NCBI RefSeq assembly: GCF_022344005.1
Contig: NZ_CP092194.1
Span: 366,673 to 430,672 of the forward strand
Length of the DNA stretch: 64,000 bases
Direction of reading: 5' to 3'
Source of the DNA: Deinococcus sp. KNUC1210
GTDB lineage: Bacteria; Deinococcota; Deinococci; Deinococcales; Deinococcaceae
Shown here: positions 11,901-20,155 of the stretch, one piece after another
Position numbering within the stretch: position 1 is the stretch's first letter
Layout of the letters: every line of letters starts with the position of its first letter
The notes under the pieces: model-generated
The model's input: only the letters and a program-made list of their open reading frames with translations
Database searches by the model: none
Told to the model about the DNA's origin: nothing
Position numbers and translations under genes: made by a program

Positions 11901-12484
11901 CGGGCGGCAACACGCCGGGCACACCGGCCACCCTGCCCGCCTCGTGCAGCACCCGCCCGGACGGTCCGTATACCGGCCCTGCGGTGCCTGCCCTCACCAA
12001 CATCGGTGTCGAACACGACTTCCTGTTCCGGGTGATGCAGGGCGGCTACTACGGGCACCCCAACCCGGCGCGGTGCGAGTGGGTGATGAACGGCGGCAAC
12101 CCGACCTCTGCCACCGATGTCGGAGAGGTGCCCGAATACCCGGTCGGCACGCTTCCAGACCGCAATTACCGGGGCTTTTCCTACGACTTCGGAGAGCACG
12201 CCTCGCCCAACGGTGTGATCGAGGAGTACACCACCTCCCAGACCTCGGCCCTGCGGAACAAACTGCTGGTGGTGCGCTACAGCGCGGGCAAGGACATCAT
12301 CGTCCTGACGCCGGGCGGGCCGAATCTGGATATCGTGTCGGCTCAGACCTACGTGACCGGCCTGAGCAACTTCAACCCCAGCCCGATCGACCTGTCTGAA
12401 GACCGCACCACCGGACACATCTACGTGGCTCAGCTCGACGAGATTACCGGCAGCGGCACCATCACGCTGGTTCGCCTGAAGTAA
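8933..12484 (+). CDS. Lipoprotein: two NPCBM domains, Big2, malectin-like, Ig-like and sugar-dehydrogenase-like propeller
   Basis: A 1183-residue secreted lipoprotein. ATG 8933 has GGAAGGAGG directly upstream and opens a signal peptide ending in Leu-Phe-Gly-Cys at about residue 27. Domains in order: NPCBM 1 (about 84-225), NPCBM 2 (235-373), bacterial Ig-like group 2 (383-465, motif GSATITATS), a malectin-like carbohydrate-binding region (473-640), an Ig-like segment (642-753), and a beta-propeller similar to PQQ-dependent glucose/sorbosone dehydrogenases (758-1183, motifs LEIGPDNQLYAA and ASGIRNAFDMVWHSNGQLYV). It is likely tethered to the envelope, binding glycan and possibly oxidising sugar. 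Only 75 bases separate it from the sugar transferase stop, so co-transcription is likely. Dehydrogenase activity is unproven because catalytic residues could not be checked. Confidence 0.9.
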   Translation: MKQSRPLFKTFRRAVTVLGLAAALFGCATIPDSPDTAAGTDYPYPAGQDFSWSDVPGPGDTASELGHVWTGIRLRSLSVASLNYLSDLTWTSATNGYGPIEIDKSNNTSAGNDGRPLTIGGQVFAKGLGVHAAADVRYTLGGACSTFNASVGVDDEVGSRGSVVFEVWNGTTTLLYSSGLLTGADVAKPVSLDISGVQTLRLVVTDGGNGITNDHADWADAQVMCSATQPSGEKFLSDLTPVSAVNGYGPYELNRSNNERAAGDGHVLTLNGTSYPKGLGVHAQSQLVYDLGGTCSSFSAEVGVDDEVGTRGSVVFQVFADDLPLFDSGILTGPDPTRSVSVDISGKKLLKLVVTDGGNGITNDHADWANAKVGCSVIQSSVDSVTVSPATVAMSQGGSQQLTAEVKGSGSFDPGVTWATSNAQVVSVSSTGLINALAPGSATITATSVSDASKSGSSQITVSAVSMLPPGGILINFQPASSAVPVGYTADTGLPYSDQRGFGWVREDSLGSSPAVPLDISPNTRDRALVGIDARLNTFVHMQFPSSVSSTTAVRTPAAWEYALPNGVYSVTVSVGDSSNSVDSSHLINIEGQLAIPAFTPILSKKFVAATLRANVIDGKLTIDARGGTNTKLDYVIIRPGNQPSIRSSSPQDAQTMVPTTVSLTADVNLPNSAIDLATLTPSSVKLTDAGTNIAVPASINTSGGGDAIVLKPSAPLDANTRYVFEITSDLKDTTGASFLPLRSTFTTGMSTTGSGVAFEQVTLPTVPAKPYTSLEIGPDNQLYAATLTGEILRFGMFSDGTLSAPQVITSVQTANGGPRTIIGMKFDPASTADNLVMWISNNYFWDGSSDAPDWSGKITRLSGPNLENVQDYVVGLPRSIRDHQTNSVSFHASEPNVLYVLQGSNTAMGAPDTAWGNRPERLLSGSILRIDLSKIASPPLNVKTSEGGLYNPYAADAPLSIYASGIRNAFDMVWHSNGQLYVPANGSAAGGNTPGTPATLPASCSTRPDGPYTGPAVPALTNIGVEHDFLFRVMQGGYYGHPNPARCEWVMNGGNPTSATDVGEVPEYPVGTLPDRNYRGFSYDFGEHASPNGVIEEYTTSQTSALRNKLLVVRYSAGKDIIVLTPGGPNLDIVSAQTYVTGLSNFNPSPIDLSEDRTTGHIYVAQLDEITGSGTITLVRLK

Positions 12485-12565
12485 CCACCGAGGGTGTGCG
12501 TCCGTCCGGGGCAGTCCTCCGGAATGCGGGCGCACACTCCGTCTCGCCCCCCGGAGGAACCGAAC

Positions 12566-13657
12566 ATGCCCGCTCACTTCACTCACTTCACTTTTGGGTG
12601 TTTGCCTTCCACTCCGTTCATGCTCCGGCTGACGTGTGCGCTCGTGCTGGGCAGCGTGTGGCCCGCTTCGCAGGCACTTCAGCCGTCTTCACTCGGACCG
12701 CCGGTCACTGCGCTGGGTACCGCTGCACAGGGAACGGACGTGCAGCCTGCTGCCACCCAGACCCTGACGCTGCGGCTGGGCGGCGGCTCTGCGGGGCCGC
12801 TGGTCTACAGCCCCGACGGAGCGCTGCTGGCGGTCGGATCGGGCAGCGGTCAGACGACGCTGGTGCAGATGCCGGGTCGCCGCGTGCTTCTGCGGCTGCA
12901 TCAACCGGCCGCCGTCACGGCGCTGGCCTTTCGGCCCGACGGTCAGCTGCTCGCCACCACCGGGGCCGATGGACAGGTGCGGCTGTGGGACGTGCCGAGC
13001 GGCGAACTCCGCGCCACACTGAAGGTCGGCACGTACTACCTGACCTCGGTGACGTTCAGCCCCGACGGAACGCTGCTCGCCACAGGAAGCGGCGACAATA
13101 CCGCGCTGTCTGGCGAGGGCAACAGCGTCCGGCTCTGGGACGTGGCGAGCGGCACCCAGATCGCCACCCTGCTCGGGCATACCGACGTGGTGACCTCGGT
13201 GGCGTTCAGCCCCGATGGGAGCCTGCTCGCCAGTGCCAGCCGCGACCGGACAGCCCGGCTGTGGAACGTGGCGCAGCGCCGCGAACTGCGAACTCTGCGG
13301 GGGCACGGCGACTATCTGAGCGCGGTTGCCTTCAGCCCGGACGGCACCCGGCTCGCCACTGCCAGCTGGGATACCAGCGTGAAAATCTGGTCGGTGCCGG
13401 ACGGCGGCCTCCTGCAGACCCTGCTGGGCCATGCCGGGCCTGCGCTGTCGGTCGCGTATTCGCCGGATGGTCAGGCCATCGCCTCGGGTGGCGACGACCG
13501 CCAGCTTCTGATCTGGAATGCGGCGAGCGGTCAGCGCCTGCACACGCTCACCGGGCATGTCGGCATGATCGGCAGTGTGGCGTTCAGCCCACAGCTGCGG
13601 GTGCTGGCATCGAGCGGGGGAGCCGACCAGACGGTGAAACTGTGGGCATGGCGCTGA
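12566..13657 (+). CDS. Secreted WD40-repeat beta-propeller protein
   Basis: This 363-residue protein starts at ATG 12566, behind CGGAGGA. The first 37 or so residues include a hydrophobic stretch ([19 protein letters not shown]) that looks like a signal peptide, although an internal start at Met-19 would give a tidier one. The rest is seven WD40 blades with recurring AFSPDG.LLA and VRLWDV motifs, enough to close a propeller. WD40 propellers are protein-binding scaffolds, and an exported one inside a polysaccharide locus is unusual. It follows the NPCBM lipoprotein by about 80 bases on the same strand and ends at a clear intrinsic terminator. No enzymatic role can be assigned. Confidence 0.88.
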   Translation: MPAHFTHFTFGCLPSTPFMLRLTCALVLGSVWPASQALQPSSLGPPVTALGTAAQGTDVQPAATQTLTLRLGGGSAGPLVYSPDGALLAVGSGSGQTTLVQMPGRRVLLRLHQPAAVTALAFRPDGQLLATTGADGQVRLWDVPSGELRATLKVGTYYLTSVTFSPDGTLLATGSGDNTALSGEGNSVRLWDVASGTQIATLLGHTDVVTSVAFSPDGSLLASASRDRTARLWNVAQRRELRTLRGHGDYLSAVAFSPDGTRLATASWDTSVKIWSVPDGGLLQTLLGHAGPALSVAYSPDGQAIASGGDDRQLLIWNAASGQRLHTLTGHVGMIGSVAFSPQLRVLASSGGADQTVKLWAWR

Positions 13658-13705
13658 GCTGAAGCAGGCCAGGAGTTGCCATTCTCGGGGCTGTGAACAG
13701 AGGCG

Positions 13706-13754
13706 GAGGCGGGAGGAAGGCAGTGAAATGCCACCCTCCCGCCTCTGATTTTTT
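13706..13754 (+). terminator. Intrinsic terminator after the WD40 gene
   Basis: An 11-bp stem (13706-13716 with 13735-13745, GAGGCGGGAGG) with an inner GGCA/TGCC stem in the loop is followed by six T at 13749-13754. This is the clearest rho-independent terminator in the window. Confidence 0.85.
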
Positions 13755-13924
13755 GTTGCCCGGAGTGGTGTTGAGGATGATCTCTCGCCACTGTCTGGGC
13801 TGCCGTACTGCACGGAAAGCCGAAGAACCACTGATCGGTTGCTTCGACGTTTGGTCAGAGCGAAAGGAAAAGAGTACTCCGCTCCTGTTCACTTCGCCTG
13901 ATCTCTGCACTGGGTACGTCGACA

Positions 13925-13962
13925 GCAGGCACCCCGCCCGGTGCTGAAGGCGGGGTGCCTGC
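13925..13962 (-). terminator. Hairpin downstream of the Wzz/BY-kinase-like gene
   Basis: A perfect 14-bp stem (13925-13938 with 13949-13962, core GCACCCCGCC) with a 10-base loop lies just past the stop of the minus-strand gene at 13994. No U-tract follows on that strand, so its terminator role is inferred from stem strength and position. Confidence 0.5.
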
Positions 13963-13993
13963 CGTGTGGATGGAAGAAGCGGGAGGCGTGCCC

Positions 13994-15538
13994 TCAGCGG
14001 GCTGGAGCCAGCGCCGCCGATGCGACGGGTGTTGTGGCAGGCGCAACCGTGTGGGCTGGGCGGTCATTGAAGATCAGGCCCAGTACCTGCGCGTCGGCCA
14101 TGCGTGCGGCGTCCAGAGCCGCTTCGACCTCGCGCTGACCGGTCTCGCCAGGCACCACCAGCAGCACCAGTCCCGACGCTCTGGCGGCCAGAGCAACCGC
14201 CTCGGGCGAGGTCAGGAGCGGCGGCGCGTCGATCAGGATCACGTCGTAGGTGCTGTCCAGCAGGGTCAGCATCCGGTCGAGGTTCGTCAGGTCGAGGCTG
14301 CCACCCTGCTGAACCGCGCTGGAAGGCAGCAGATCGGTCTGCTGGTCGAGCGAGAGCAGCTGAAGTTCAGGCCGAACGGGTGCCGATGCACTCTGGAGGC
14401 GGCGTTCTTCTGGAACTGGCAGCAGTCCACGGGGTGCCCCGGCGGCTTCGACCAGCAGCACGCGGGCGCCGGTGCTGGCAAAGCTGGCGGCCAGTGCGGC
14501 GGTCACGCTGCTGGTGCCTTCTCCCTGCTGCGTGCCGGTCAGCACGATACGCCGGGAGTTCTGTGCGGCGCCCAGCCGTGCCTGAAGATTGACGCGCACG
14601 AAGCCGAGAGGGGCCAGCCATGCCCCCGACCGGACGGCGTTCAGAAGCTGCTGACCGCTGCCGATTCCGCGTAGGGCCGGAAGATGCCCCAGCAGCGGCA
14701 CCGGCAGGCCACGCAGATCGGCCTGGCTGTAGATGGGGCGGCGAGCACGGTCGAACAGGAGCGCGGCCCCGCTGCCCAGCAGCAGTGCCAGCACGGCGGC
14801 CAGCACCCCGCTTCTCAGGGGCCGGGGTGCGGTGGCCTGCGTTGGCAGCGTCGCCGCCGCGACCCGTTCCAGCGTGCCGGTCGTGGACTGCGACAGCGCC
14901 GTGACCTGTGCCAGATTCTGCAGGACCTGGGTGCGGGCGGTTTCCAGAGTCTGCCATTCCACCTGCTTCGTGCGCGAGGCTGTAGAGGCGGGCGTCGCGG
15001 TGCCGAGCTGGGTTTCGAGCGCTGCGAGCTGCCGCTGCATATTCTGCCGAAGCTGCGTCAGGCGGCTCTGGGCGCGGTCGGCGTCCCAGAGCAGCAGGGC
15101 GTCGGCCCCCGCCTGAGCCAGCAGCTGAGCACCCTGCGGCGTGGAAGCGCGTCCGTGAACCTCGAACACGCCTTCCTGCTGCCCGTCGCCCAGCGCCACG
15201 ACACTGACACTGCTGGGGCCGCCCTGCAACTGGGTCTGCACGGCCTGCCGCAGCGGCTGAACCGTGGACGGCGGCAGGGGAGAGGCTCTGAGTTCGTCGA
15301 GCAGGTGCTGCAGGACGCTGCGGCTCTGCAACGCTTCCGGCAGGGTGCCGTGCGGCAGGGAAGGCGCGGCATAGACGCTGCCGTTCACGCGGTCGCTGCC
15401 GCCGTCGCTGCGAACGGTGACCAGGCTGCTGACCGCGTCGTACACGGGCGTCTGACGACTCGCCAGCACGAAGGCCGCTCCGCCTGCCACACCTGCGGCC
15501 AGCAGCAGCGGCAGGGCGCGGCGGCGCAGCACGGTCAA
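13994..15538 (-). CDS. Wzz/BY-kinase-like chain-length protein with degenerate kinase domain
   Basis: The N-terminal half has a transmembrane helix after LLTVLRRRA and a coiled-coil periplasmic region, as in polysaccharide co-polymerases that set chain length with Wzy. The C-terminal half is a bacterial tyrosine-kinase/ParA-type domain, but the P-loop reads GTQQGEGTSS where the family has GEGKS/T, so the lysine is replaced by Thr. Walker A' (VLLVEAAG) has lost its Asp pair, while Walker B (VILIDAPP) survives. The tail has no tyrosine cluster. It is therefore probably a pseudokinase. The readable start TTG 15538 lacks an RBS. AGGAGG precedes ATG 15579, whose frame stops after 14 codons; one extra base in the G4 run 15566-15569 would restore a typical Wzz N-terminus (about 528 residues). 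Confidence 0.85.
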   Translation of the reverse strand: MTVLRRRALPLLLAAGVAGGAAFVLASRQTPVYDAVSSLVTVRSDGGSDRVNGSVYAAPSLPHGTLPEALQSRSVLQHLLDELRASPLPPSTVQPLRQAVQTQLQGGPSSVSVVALGDGQQEGVFEVHGRASTPQGAQLLAQAGADALLLWDADRAQSRLTQLRQNMQRQLAALETQLGTATPASTASRTKQVEWQTLETARTQVLQNLAQVTALSQSTTGTLERVAAATLPTQATAPRPLRSGVLAAVLALLLGSGAALLFDRARRPIYSQADLRGLPVPLLGHLPALRGIGSGQQLLNAVRSGAWLAPLGFVRVNLQARLGAAQNSRRIVLTGTQQGEGTSSVTAALAASFASTGARVLLVEAAGAPRGLLPVPEERRLQSASAPVRPELQLLSLDQQTDLLPSSAVQQGGSLDLTNLDRMLTLLDSTYDVILIDAPPLLTSPEAVALAARASGLVLLVVPGETGQREVEAALDAARMADAQVLGLIFNDRPAHTVAPATTPVASAALAPAR

Positions 15539-15623
15539 GAGGCGCGGAACGTCGCTGTCTTCATTGGGGTGTTCAGCATCTGTCCTCCTGTGGGCATGGG
15601 GCTCCTAGGGGCATGGCGCGGCC

Positions 15624-16688
15624 TCAGCAGCCGAGTTCCAGCACGCTTGCATCCGAAAGTGTGAAGTGATGAACCCTGGGAATGGCCCCGTGTCCGATCA
15701 CCTTGGCCCGCACGCCGATCAGGCAGCCCTGAAGGCGGATCGCCACATCCCGAATCTCGGTGTTCTCGTCGATCACGCTGTATTCGACCTCGGAATTCCG
15801 GATCAGGCTGCCCTGCCCGACGCTGGTGTAGGGCCCCAGATAGGCGTTCTCGATGTGGGCGCCCGCCGCGATGGTGACGGGGCCGAGAATGGTGCTGTTG
15901 ATGACCACCGCGCCTGCCTCGACCACCACCTCTCCGGTCAGGCGAGAATCGCTGACGCTGCCCAGGACGCAGCCGTGCAGTTCGCACAGCAGCAGGCGGT
16001 TGGCGTCGATCAGGTCCTGCGGTTTGCCGGTGTCCTTCCACCAGCCCTGCACGCGCTCGCCCAGCACCCGCCCGCCCGCCTCGATCTGAAGGGCGATGGC
16101 GTCGGTGATCTCGTATTCGCCGCGTGCGCTGGGCTTCAGCACCTCCAGCTGCTCGAAGATGGTCGGGCGAAAGCAGTACAGCCCGGCCACCGCCAGATTC
16201 GAGGGCGGCACCCGTGGCTTCTCGACCAGCCGGGTGATGCGGTTGTCGGCGTCCAGCACCGCCACGCCGAATTCGCTCGGCTGCTCGACCTCGACCAGCG
16301 CAATCACCGCGTCGGCCTGCTGCTCGTAGAAGGCGTGGATAAAGCTCGACACGCCGTGCTCGAACAGGTTATCGCCCAGGTACACGCAGAAATCGGTGTC
16401 TCCGATCCACTCGCGTGAGACCTTCACCGCGTCGCCCAGGCCCAGCATCTCGTTCTGGTAGATGTACTCGATATTCACTCCTTCCAGGCCCTTGACCGCC
16501 GTTTCGATGGCCTTGTGCGTCAGGTCGGACACCACGATGCCGATGTCGCAGATTCCTGCGGCGCACAGCGTCTGGATGGCGTGGCAGATGATCGGTTTGT
16601 TGGCGACACGCAGGACCGGTTTGGGGCGGGCGAAGGTCAGCGGACGAAGGCGAGTGCCGAAGCCAGCGGCTGGAATGATCGCTTTCAT
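15624..16688 (-). CDS. Nucleotidylyltransferase (glucose-1-phosphate thymidylyltransferase, long form)
   Basis: A 354-residue NDP-sugar pyrophosphorylase that joins a sugar-1-phosphate to an NTP, giving activated sugar for the polysaccharide. ATG 16688 has CAGGAG upstream. The catalytic domain begins [18 protein letters not shown] with the PKPVL and NKPII segments of the family, then YLGDNLF and a GWWKDTGKP motif typical of RmlA/StrD-type thymidylyltransferases. Residues from about 240 form a left-handed beta-helix of hexapeptide-like repeats ([20 protein letters not shown]), the mark of the long form. It lies 45 bases upstream of the Wzz-like gene on the same strand. The exact nucleotide and sugar are not settled by sequence. 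Confidence 0.9.
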   Translation of the reverse strand: MKAIIPAAGFGTRLRPLTFARPKPVLRVANKPIICHAIQTLCAAGICDIGIVVSDLTHKAIETAVKGLEGVNIEYIYQNEMLGLGDAVKVSREWIGDTDFCVYLGDNLFEHGVSSFIHAFYEQQADAVIALVEVEQPSEFGVAVLDADNRITRLVEKPRVPPSNLAVAGLYCFRPTIFEQLEVLKPSARGEYEITDAIALQIEAGGRVLGERVQGWWKDTGKPQDLIDANRLLLCELHGCVLGSVSDSRLTGEVVVEAGAVVINSTILGPVTIAAGAHIENAYLGPYTSVGQGSLIRNSEVEYSVIDENTEIRDVAIRLQGCLIGVRAKVIGHGAIPRVHHFTLSDASVLELGC

Positions 16689-16854
16689 GGGTCTCCTGGG
16701 GCACCACGCAGAAGGTGCTGTGGTGCAGACGGGGGCTGGACGTGGAAGCTGAGGTACAGGCGGAAGGCACGGGGCCGTGCATCCGGACAGGCCGGGACAC
16801 TGCGCTGAGGGCGGCGCGGCCACCGCTCAGATTCCCGCTGTGAGTATGGAAAGT

Positions 16855-16866
16855 CAGGCGCTAACA
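16855..16866 (-). promoter_or_regulatory. Conserved TGTTAGCGCCTG element, copy 1
   Basis: On the minus strand this reads TGTTAGCGCCTG, about 170 bases ahead of the nucleotidylyltransferase start at 16688 and beyond the preceding glycosyltransferase stop. The same 12-mer lies upstream of the polymerase gene (24223-24234), and its first nine bases lie upstream of ugd (30425-30433). It is a candidate promoter element or operator for the polysaccharide genes. Confidence 0.35.
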
Positions 16867-16902
16867 CATCGCCAATCGCCGCCTTCATGAATGCTGCCCG
16901 CG

Positions 16903-18069
16903 TTACTGACCGGTGGCAGTCCTCAGCAGCAGGTCCTGCCACTGCGGAACAGTGACCCCCGGAGCGAAATCCTGCGCCCGTGCAAGGCTAAGTTGACGCA
17001 GTTCCTGCTGAAGCGCGGGCGAGTTCAGCACCTGTTCCAGCGCTTCGCTGAGGGCCTGCGGATCGCTCGGCGGCACCAGCAGGCCGTACCGACCGTTCTC
17101 CAGAATTTCAGACGGGCCGGAGGGGCAGTCGGTGGCGACGACTGGCGTGCCGCAGGCCATCGCCTCGACCACCACGCCGCCAAAGCCCTCCCAGTTCGAG
17201 GACAGCGCGAAGACTGCCGCGTGTCGCATCAGTGGGTATGGATTCTGAACGTGGCCCGGCAGATGCACGCTGTCACTCACGTCGAGTTCTGCCGCCAGCG
17301 TTTCGAGCGAGCGGCGCAGATGCCCTTCGCCCACGATCAGCAGATGCTGCGCCGACCCGCGCTGACGAAGCGCGGCATGCGCCCGGATCAGGACATCGAA
17401 GCCCTTCTGACGTACCAGCCGACCGACTGCCACGGTGGTCGGGTGCCGGTGCATGAAGCTGGCCCACTCGGGCAGAGCGTCGTACTGCTTCAGCTGAACG
17501 CGGGCCACGTCCACCGGGTTGTACACCACGCTGAGCTGCGCTTCGTTCAGCAGTTGCAGTCGCCGCAGCGTCTGTTTGGTGCCGTGCGACACGAACACCA
17601 GCCTGGGCAGGCGTCGGTACAGCCAGCGCGACAGCCAGCGGTGCCAGCTCGGCTGCTCGGAAAAGGTGTAATCCATCGAGTTTCTGACCCAGCCGATCAC
17701 CGGTTTGCCCGTCCAGGCACCTGCCAGCGCTGCAAAGTAGGTGGGCATGAGTTCGACGGTGCCCACGATCACGTCGGCTCTGCGGGCCTGGTCCAGCAGG
17801 CTGGCGGGCACCCGTCTCAGCGCATGCCGGATGCGCTCACCTGCCCGCAGCACCACCGTCACCGGCACGTCGGGCGCGACCTCGGAGCGCAGCGCATCTT
17901 CAGAACGCAGAATCCAGACCGAGGGAGCGAAGCGGGTGCGGTCGAGGCGGGCGATCAGTCCCAGTGCGATGCGTTCGGCTCCCCGTCCGTACAGGCCCTC
18001 GAAGACAAACAGCACCCGGAGCCGCCCATCTGACTGCACGGGCGCCGAAACGGGCGGTTCGGCGCTCAT
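16903..18069 (-). CDS. GT4-family glycosyltransferase
   Basis: A 388-residue GT-B fold glycosyltransferase, probably cytoplasmic, adding one sugar to the lipid-linked repeat unit. The N-terminal domain starts LRVLFVFEGLYGRGAERIALGL, with the glycine loop of this family. The C-terminal domain has the donor-binding segments VAVGRLVRQKGFDVLI and SNWEGFGGVVVEAMACGTPVV, which carries the E-x7-E signature. Its ATG overlaps the stop of the upstream lipoprotein gene by one base (TGATG), so translation is probably coupled. Donor and acceptor sugars cannot be read from sequence. Confidence 0.92.
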   Translation of the reverse strand: MSAEPPVSAPVQSDGRLRVLFVFEGLYGRGAERIALGLIARLDRTRFAPSVWILRSEDALRSEVAPDVPVTVVLRAGERIRHALRRVPASLLDQARRADVIVGTVELMPTYFAALAGAWTGKPVIGWVRNSMDYTFSEQPSWHRWLSRWLYRRLPRLVFVSHGTKQTLRRLQLLNEAQLSVVYNPVDVARVQLKQYDALPEWASFMHRHPTTVAVGRLVRQKGFDVLIRAHAALRQRGSAQHLLIVGEGHLRRSLETLAAELDVSDSVHLPGHVQNPYPLMRHAAVFALSSNWEGFGGVVVEAMACGTPVVATDCPSGPSEILENGRYGLLVPPSDPQALSEALEQVLNSPALQQELRQLSLARAQDFAPGVTVPQWQDLLLRTATGQ

Positions 18070-20123
18070 CAGCGGCCCCCTGTCCAGGTGGTCGTGAAGA
18101 CCCCCGACGGCAGAGAGCCTGTCGTCACCACCACCTGCGAGCCGATCAGATCAGCGATGGGCGACTGGCGTGCGGCGGGAATCGGCGTGAGTTCTGTCCA
18201 GGCGTTGCTGGCGGGGTCGTACTCGATCACGTTGGCGATCTCCAGTGACTTAAGCGTGACGCCCGCGATCACCACGATGCGGCCGTTCCAGACGAGGGTG
18301 GAGGAATTGATGTGACCGACCGGCCGGGGCATGCTGGCGCGGGTTGTCCAGATGTTCGTCGCCGGGTCGTAGCTCTGCACGTCGGCCTGCTCACCGGCCT
18401 GCTCGTCGCCCAGATGCTGGCCGCCGATGGCGTAGATCAGCCCGTTCAGCACTGCCCCGGCCATGTGGTTGCGGGCGTTGGGCATTGGGGCAGCCGTCGT
18501 CCAGGTGGTGCCGCCGTCCAGCTTCAGCACCCAGTGTTCGGGGGCGTCGCGCTTGTAGAGATCGAGGTTGTTCAGGTCGCGCTCGGTGCCACCGAAGAAG
18601 TGCAGTTCGCGGCCCAGACGGACCATCGCTCCGGCTCCACGCGCTGCCGGAAGCGGCGGGGCCGCGCTCCAGGTGTCGGTCAGGGTGTCGTATTTCCAGA
18701 CGTGGCTGGTCTGGGGGCCGGGGTGCGTGCCGATGAAGCCGCCCGCGATGTAGATGGCCGTGCCGTCCACCGCGACCGCTCCGTGGGTGATCTGTTCGGG
18801 CATGTCGTGGACGCTGGTCCAGCGGTTGTTCGCGGCGTCGTAGGCCTGAGATCTGGCCGTGGTGTGCAGGTTTTTGTTGAAGCCGCCGAAGACGTACAGC
18901 ACGCCGTTGACCGCCGCTCCCTGCGCCTCCGACACCGCCTGGAGTGCGGGCGCACGCTCTGTCCAGGTCAGGGGACCGGTGGGCGTGGTCGCCGGAAGAA
19001 TCTCGATGCCGCTGATCTTGGCGTTCTCGACGCGGCGCACGAAGGTGATGGTCAGTGCGCCGTCCGAAACGGTGGTGTCGAGCGTGCGGACGATGGCTTT
19101 CTGTGCGCCCCCCGCCTCCCTGTAGACATCGAAACCGGTCAGGGCGGGGCTGCCTTCGATCTGCACATCGAAGACGCGTGCTCCGGCGGCAGCCTTGTTC
19201 AGTTCCGCGAAGTGCAGCCGCACCTGATAGGCCCCGTTGGGAACGGGAATCCGGAATGCGAACGCGGTGCCCCCCGCCGGAATCCCGGTGGTCGAGCCGC
19301 CGGTCCACTCGGTCTGATAGATGGTCTGGTTGGCCGGGGCAACCGCGCCGCTGATGCTGCGGTTCTCGCCGTAAGCGAAGCCCCCCGTGACGTATCCGCC
19401 GCAGGTGCTCAGGCCGGTACAGCCTACCCACGAGACGCCGTTGACCGTCTGGGCCGGACCGCCGGTATTGATTCTGAGTGGCAGCGCCGTGGCCGCCGTG
19501 CAGTTGAGGAGGGTAGGGGTGGCCCAGTCGGCGTGATCGTTGGTGTTGCCGTTGCCGCTGTCCGTCACCACCAGCTTCAGTTCCTTCACCCCCGCCACGC
19601 TCACACTCAGCGTCTTGGTCGCGCTCGCCCCCGTCATTACCCCGCTGTCGTACAGCTTATTGCCGTCGCCGTACACCTGAAACACCACCGAGCCACGGTC
19701 GCCCACCTCATCATCCACGCCGATCTCCGAGGTGAAGGTGGCGCACTGGGCTCCCAGGTTGAAGGTCATGCTGGAGTTGGCGTGGACCCCGAAGCCGTGG
19801 GCGTAGGTTTTGCCGGCCAGGGTGAGGGGCTTGCCGTCGCCTGCCGCGTTGCCACCCACGCTCTGATCCTTCTCAATCGGTCCCCACCCGTTGCTGGCAG
19901 CCGTCCAGGGCTGGGCGCTCAGGCTGTTGCTGCCGGGCGTGAGAGCCAGGCCGGACAGTGCTGCGCCGGGCGTATCGGTCCAGGGGCGGGTCAGGCCGTC
20001 GGCTTCCGGTTGCGCGGGATCGGCGGTCTGACCGCTGCTCTGCTGGCTGCAGGCGGCCAGGCCAGCCAGCAGCAGCCCGACCTGAAACAGCCTGTGGATG
20101 CGGATCGTTCCCTGTGTCTTCAA
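18069..20123 (-). CDS. Lipoprotein with NPCBM, malectin and Kelch propeller domains
   Basis: A 684-residue lipoprotein. I start it at TTG 20123 because AAGGAG lies 7 bases upstream and the signal peptide ends in Leu-Ala-Ala-Cys at about residue 22; the frame further upstream is antisense to another gene. Residues 68-211 are an NPCBM module, 218-378 a malectin domain (LRINTGGP at its start, VRLHFAELN inside), and 383-684 six or so Kelch repeats (VLYVFGGFN, IYIAGGF, LHFFGG, IYAIGG) that would close a propeller. The protein is probably surface-anchored and glycan-binding. It sits between two glycosyltransferase genes and overlaps the next one by one base, so it belongs to the same operon as the polysaccharide enzymes. 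Confidence 0.9.
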   Translation of the reverse strand: MKTQGTIRIHRLFQVGLLLAGLAACSQQSSGQTADPAQPEADGLTRPWTDTPGAALSGLALTPGSNSLSAQPWTAASNGWGPIEKDQSVGGNAAGDGKPLTLAGKTYAHGFGVHANSSMTFNLGAQCATFTSEIGVDDEVGDRGSVVFQVYGDGNKLYDSGVMTGASATKTLSVSVAGVKELKLVVTDSGNGNTNDHADWATPTLLNCTAATALPLRINTGGPAQTVNGVSWVGCTGLSTCGGYVTGGFAYGENRSISGAVAPANQTIYQTEWTGGSTTGIPAGGTAFAFRIPVPNGAYQVRLHFAELNKAAAGARVFDVQIEGSPALTGFDVYREAGGAQKAIVRTLDTTVSDGALTITFVRRVENAKISGIEILPATTPTGPLTWTERAPALQAVSEAQGAAVNGVLYVFGGFNKNLHTTARSQAYDAANNRWTSVHDMPEQITHGAVAVDGTAIYIAGGFIGTHPGPQTSHVWKYDTLTDTWSAAPPLPAARGAGAMVRLGRELHFFGGTERDLNNLDLYKRDAPEHWVLKLDGGTTWTTAAPMPNARNHMAGAVLNGLIYAIGGQHLGDEQAGEQADVQSYDPATNIWTTRASMPRPVGHINSSTLVWNGRIVVIAGVTLKSLEIANVIEYDPASNAWTELTPIPAARQSPIADLIGSQVVVTTGSLPSGVFTTTWTGGR
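19495..19906 (-). repeat. 412-bp NPCBM inverted repeat, copy 2
   Basis: This is the inverted copy of 981-1392, inside the NPCBM module of the Kelch lipoprotein gene. The two lie 18 kb apart in opposite orientation, so recombination between them would invert the intervening glf, sugar transferase and Wzz-like genes. Confidence 0.85.
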
Positions 20124-20155
20124 GGCGATTCTCCTTGCTTCGGTAGGTGGGCGGC

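Noticed and set aside
8903..12586. Two long minus-strand frames (595 and 606 codons)
   Set aside because: They are antisense to the 1183-residue lipoprotein, whose signal peptide and domains are clear; they resemble the other shadows of high-G+C genes.
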